Assembly (NCBI GenBank): GCA_961205875.1
Contig: OY540819.1
Location: 4,590,501-4,654,500, forward strand
Reading direction: 5' to 3'
DNA from: Sialis fuliginosa
Taxonomy: Eukaryota > Arthropoda > Insecta > Megaloptera > Sialidae
Length of the DNA: 64,000 nt
The notes under the pieces were generated by a model. That model was given only the letters and a program-made list of their open reading frames with translations, had not been told where the DNA came from and ran no database searches. Of the stretch, positions 61,090 to 64,000 are shown piece after piece. The translations under genes were made by a program, and so were the position numbers. Each line of letters starts with the position of its first letter. Within the stretch, counting starts at the first letter, position 1.

Positions 61090-61095
61090 AATAAA
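61090..61095 (+). terminator. Poly(A) signal of the 147-aa gene
   Basis: AATAAA in CCTTTAAATAAATTGGG-TTAAACTTATTT, about 320 bases after the stop codon. The context, including TATATTGTATTTTGTATATA just upstream, matches that of the paralog at 49656-49661. Confidence 0.7.
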
Positions 61096-61124
61096 TTGGG
61101 TTAAACTTATTTCACTGTTTTATT

Positions 61125-61830
61125 TTTCGACAATTTTTGTTTTTCAGAAAATAAAAAAAATAATAATAATAAATAAACAGAAAATTAAAATGATTAAAAA
61201 AAGCTTTTTTTTAATTATAAACTCATTTAGATTTAATAAATAATAAGATATAATACATTTTCTATTTATTTATTATTTATAAAAATAAAACTTAAAATGA
61301 AAAACAAGTAAGTATAAAACAAATTTTATCAATTTTTAATATATAAAATATAAGCAATGAGTTAAAACTAGATAATTTGTCACTTTATATTTTGACTTTG
61401 CAATCTTGTATATGGAAATCATATATTGATTACTGAAGTAACATTAAAGAGAAATTATTCACGGAGTATTTAATTTTGCTATCCACTTTAACATCTAAGG
61501 TCTTATCAGTGGCGCATTCTGAATTTTCTTACGTATGGGTTTTGAGCAAATACAAATTTTATTCTTTTAATTTTCAAGCTTACCACAAAAAAATTAATAG
61601 AATAAAAATCCAAGCACCACTGACAGACCCTAAAATAAAAAATATAATTTTCGCAAAAGAGTAACATAAATGTGTTTTTTGGGACTGCACACGAATCAAA
61701 ATAAGAATTAGGTTCGTTTTGTCCCGTTTTAATTTAAGTATCGTAGTTTAGAATTTTACAGTCGACAGTCTTATTTCGATCTCGTCTCATAGAGTAATTT
61801 TTAAAAATATTTTTCCCATTTATTTTTATA
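61125..61830. other. AT-rich spacer
   Basis: No gene. CAGTGGCGCATTCTG at about 61508 looks like a hAT end, and CACCACTGACAGACC at about 61616 could be a decayed opposite end; no TSD is visible, so no element is called. Confidence 0.35.
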
Positions 61831-62087
61831 CTAGCTGTGCTCGCGGCTTCGCTTGCGTGGACAACGGAATTATTGTTTAAGATTTTTGAATATAGTTGAA
61901 TCAAGTACAAACTTATCAACACCTAAATTACCTAACAAAAACATATCAGAAAAAAATAAATAATTTTTGTTCTGTTTAAATTTAAAAGTTAATTATTGAA
62001 AACAAAATAAATAATTGACGATCAAAGGACCGAATGAGTCCGAAAGCGAGGCGAACGCACGCAAATCGCTCCCTCTTGTCCCACGCC
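61831..62087 (-). mobile_element. Helitron-like remnant, inverted relative of 35333-36167
   Basis: Read on the minus strand the segment ends CCACGCAAGCGAAGCCGCGA then GCACAGCTAG followed by T, the same hairpin-plus-CTAG layout as at 36130-36167. It shares ACGGAATTATTGTTTA, TTTGTTCTGTTTAAATTTAA and TTGAAAACAAAATAAA-type blocks with it. It is interrupted at 62088 by a hAT element and probably continues to about 62560. Confidence 0.45.
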
Positions 62088-62529
62088 TAGGGTTGTCAGA
62101 TATCTTGTGAGTCAAATCGGGACATCCCTCCCCCCCCCCCCCCCCCGAAAAAAATCAACAATATTCAACCATTTTATTTTTAATTTCTATTAAATAATAA
62201 AATAAAATTTATAAATTTTAATACTAATCATTTATTAATTATAATTTTAATAACAACCAATAACTCACCAACTCGTTGAAAATCGCTGAAGTTATAGTGT
62301 GTTTATTAGACAAATTTCAATGAATCGATTATTGACATGGATGGACTGATTGTAAGTCAAAAATGATAATAACTGCCAAATTTGAATTCAACAATTGAAT
62401 AAACAAACCATAGATGCAAAATTTGAAAAACGGGACTTTTGAGCGTCCCGAAAGGTTTGTTCGGGACACCGGGACATGAGACTAAAAAACGGTGACAATC
62501 CCGATTAATCGGGACGTCTGACAACCCTA
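62088..62529. mobile_element. hAT-like MITE, TSD CCCACGCC, with 17-C tract
   Basis: The ends TAGGGTTGTCAGATATC and GACGTCTGACAACCCTA are inverted. The identical 8-bp duplication CCCACGCC lies at 62080-62087 and 62530-62537. A run of 17 C is at 62130-62146 and 'CGGGACATGAGAC' / 'AATCGGGACATCC' blocks form inner inverted repeats. Non-coding. Confidence 0.88.
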
Positions 62530-62537
62530 CCCACGCC

Positions 62538-63090
62538 CCGACACGGGTCTTCTATTGAAATATATTATTTTGCCCATAAAATGACGCATAAAATCAAAAA
62601 GCACAAAATATTTACATTGTACAGCCACATCCTACCGATTTAATTATGCAAGCCGTAATATGGATATGTTGTCATGCCGTAAGGGCAAATTTGATTAATT
62701 ACCCCATCTCTTCATTATTAACACGCCACTGTTTCTCTGTAGGGTCATTATCCATACACTCATGTCTGTCTTTAAGTTTTATTATTGTTTTTCGAGTTAA
62801 TAACGTTTAACAAGCAACTTCTATACATTGCATGTCCGAGTTACTATATTTAAATTATACAGTTTTGTTAGGTTACTTAAAATATACGTCAGATAATCAA
62901 CATATATGCAATTAAATATGGGGGTAATTATTTAAGGGATGCCTTATTTGTGTTCGCGACAAATAAAATGAGTGTATTATATCAGCTGTAATTTAAAATA
63001 AATATATAGTTTGTATTGAAGGGTGAAGTATCAAGGACATATTTTCAATTCAAAGTAGATTTTTAAATTTTATTTCTTGTATATAAGTAT
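62538..63090. other. AT-rich spacer
   Basis: No gene seen. AACACGCCACTGTTTC near 62720 resembles a lone hAT end. Confidence 0.35.
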
Positions 63091-63091
63091 A

Positions 63092-63846
63092 CCGGGTGCA
63101 TCAAAAGTATGGAAACCCCTGAAAATTTCGCAGAATAAGCGGGGAAAAAAAAATAAAAATACCATATCCGACGTATTTTTTGACGGGGAATCCAATGGTG
63201 ACCTTGAATTTGACCTTGAACATAACCTCTAAGCTACAGCGAACCAAAAATCGATTTTTTAAATATTACCCCCTTTTTTTATTGCAGATTCGAAAAGAGC
63301 GAAAAATTTTACGTTAGAATATGTTTTGTTTTTTTTCAAGGTCATTTTAAGGGCACTACAGACTCAAATAAAACAAGAAAAAAAATACATATTCTAACGT
63401 AAAATTTTCCGCTCTTTTCGAATCTGCAATAAAAAAAGGGGGTCCTATTTAAAAAATCACCATTGGATTCCCCGTCAAAAAATACGTCGGATATGGTATT
63501 TTCTTTTTTTTTCTCCCGCTTATTCTGCGAAATTTTCACTTACTTGAGCTTAATTCTTGTTTTATTTGAGTCTATAGTGCCCTTAAAATGACCTTGAAAA
63601 AAAAATAAAAAAATACATATTCTAACGTAAAATTTTCCGCTCTTTTCGAATCTGCAATAAAAAAAGGGGGTACTATTTAAAAAATCGATTTTTGGTTCAC
63701 TGTAGCTTAGAGGTTATGTTCAAGGTCAAATTCAAGGTCACCATTGGATTCCTCGTCAAAAAATACGTCGGATATGGTATTTTCATTTTTTTTCCCCGCT
63801 TATTCTACGAAATTTTCAGGGGTTTCCATACTTTTGGCGCACCCGG
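63092..63846. mobile_element. TA-flanked palindromic element with triplicated arm block
   Basis: The ends CCGGGTGCATCAAAAGTATGG and, inverted, CCATACTTTTGGCGCACCCGG are flanked by TA (63090-63091, 63847-63848). The arm block ATACGTCGGATATGGTATTTT / CCATTGGATTCC / GGTCAAATTCAAGGTC appears more than once inside, and ACGTAAAATTTTCCGCTCTT occurs twice in the right half (about 63400 and 63626), so the palindrome has an extra partial duplication. Mariner-type by target only. Confidence 0.85.
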
Positions 63847-64000
63847 TATAACTATACATATTTACATATTAATCTAAATTATTCTTAAATTCTATATAAT
63901 GAAACAAACAATCGGTATATTAAATTATACACTTCAAAAAATGAAAGTTATTTTTTATTATTTCACGTTATACCTACTTATTATGATTTTTATATAAATA

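Noticed and set aside
1-64000. tRNA, rRNA, bacterial operon or viral genes
   Set aside because: No cloverleaf with A/B boxes, rRNA core sequence, Shine-Dalgarno-led gene cluster or viral replication gene was recognised on reading either strand.

Overview
This is a gene-poor, very AT-rich stretch of an arthropod, most likely insect, nuclear genome. The evidence is introns and splice signals, arthropod initiator motifs (TCAGTY), AATAAA poly(A) signals, an interstitial CCTAA/TTAGG tract of the arthropod telomere type, and dozens of small DNA transposons with intact target-site duplications (TSDs). The species cannot be named. The TTAGG tract and the transposon load fit Hemiptera or another non-dipteran order, but that is inference. 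I saw no bacterial genes, tRNA, rRNA or CRISPR.

Genes. Three protein-coding units can be supported. (1) A first coding exon on the minus strand at 7488-7614 encodes a signal peptide, ends in a GTGAGT donor and lies in a CpG-rich promoter island; the rest of that gene lies to the left, after a long intron or outside the window. (2, 3) Two intronless paralogous genes lie head-to-head about 9.8 kb apart, at 49926-50537 (minus, 203 aa) and 60325-60768 (plus, 147 aa). The whole transcription units are related: they share an upstream block with 29 identical bases including a CCAAT box, a TATA box, an initiator, aligned coding sequence and the same poly(A) region. Both proteins are acidic, share a core and end in a DSG phosphodegron-like motif. 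I do not recognise the family. A 157-bp internal exon with good splice sites (12890-13046, minus) lies inside a TTAA-flanked element with poly-G/poly-C ends and looks like a captured or transposon-borne exon.

Repeats by region. 0-7 kb: TA-flanked MITE, 952-bp palindromic element with 8-bp TSD, another inverted-repeat element. 8-9.2 kb and 19.3-20.6 kb: two copies of a retroelement-like foldback (TSDs of 13 and 16 bp) whose arms carry hammerhead-ribozyme-like cores, each interrupted by another inverted-repeat element. 10-18.8 kb: hAT-like MITE, two TTAA elements, a TA-flanked palindrome. 20.7-25.5 kb: three MITEs. 31.5-45.1 kb: hAT elements, TA-flanked palindromes (one holding a broken mariner-type transposase end), Helitron-like sequence and an LTR-like segment. 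46-49.4 kb: a 314-bp tandem duplication and a TA-flanked palindromic array of 21-bp units just beyond the 3' end of the first paralog. 51.4-59.6 kb, between the paralogs: five elements, four of them with clear 8-bp TSDs. 61.8-63.8 kb: Helitron-like, hAT-like and palindromic elements.

The most interesting material is the inverted gene pair with its conserved promoter, the captured exon, and the hammerhead-like cores in the foldbacks.
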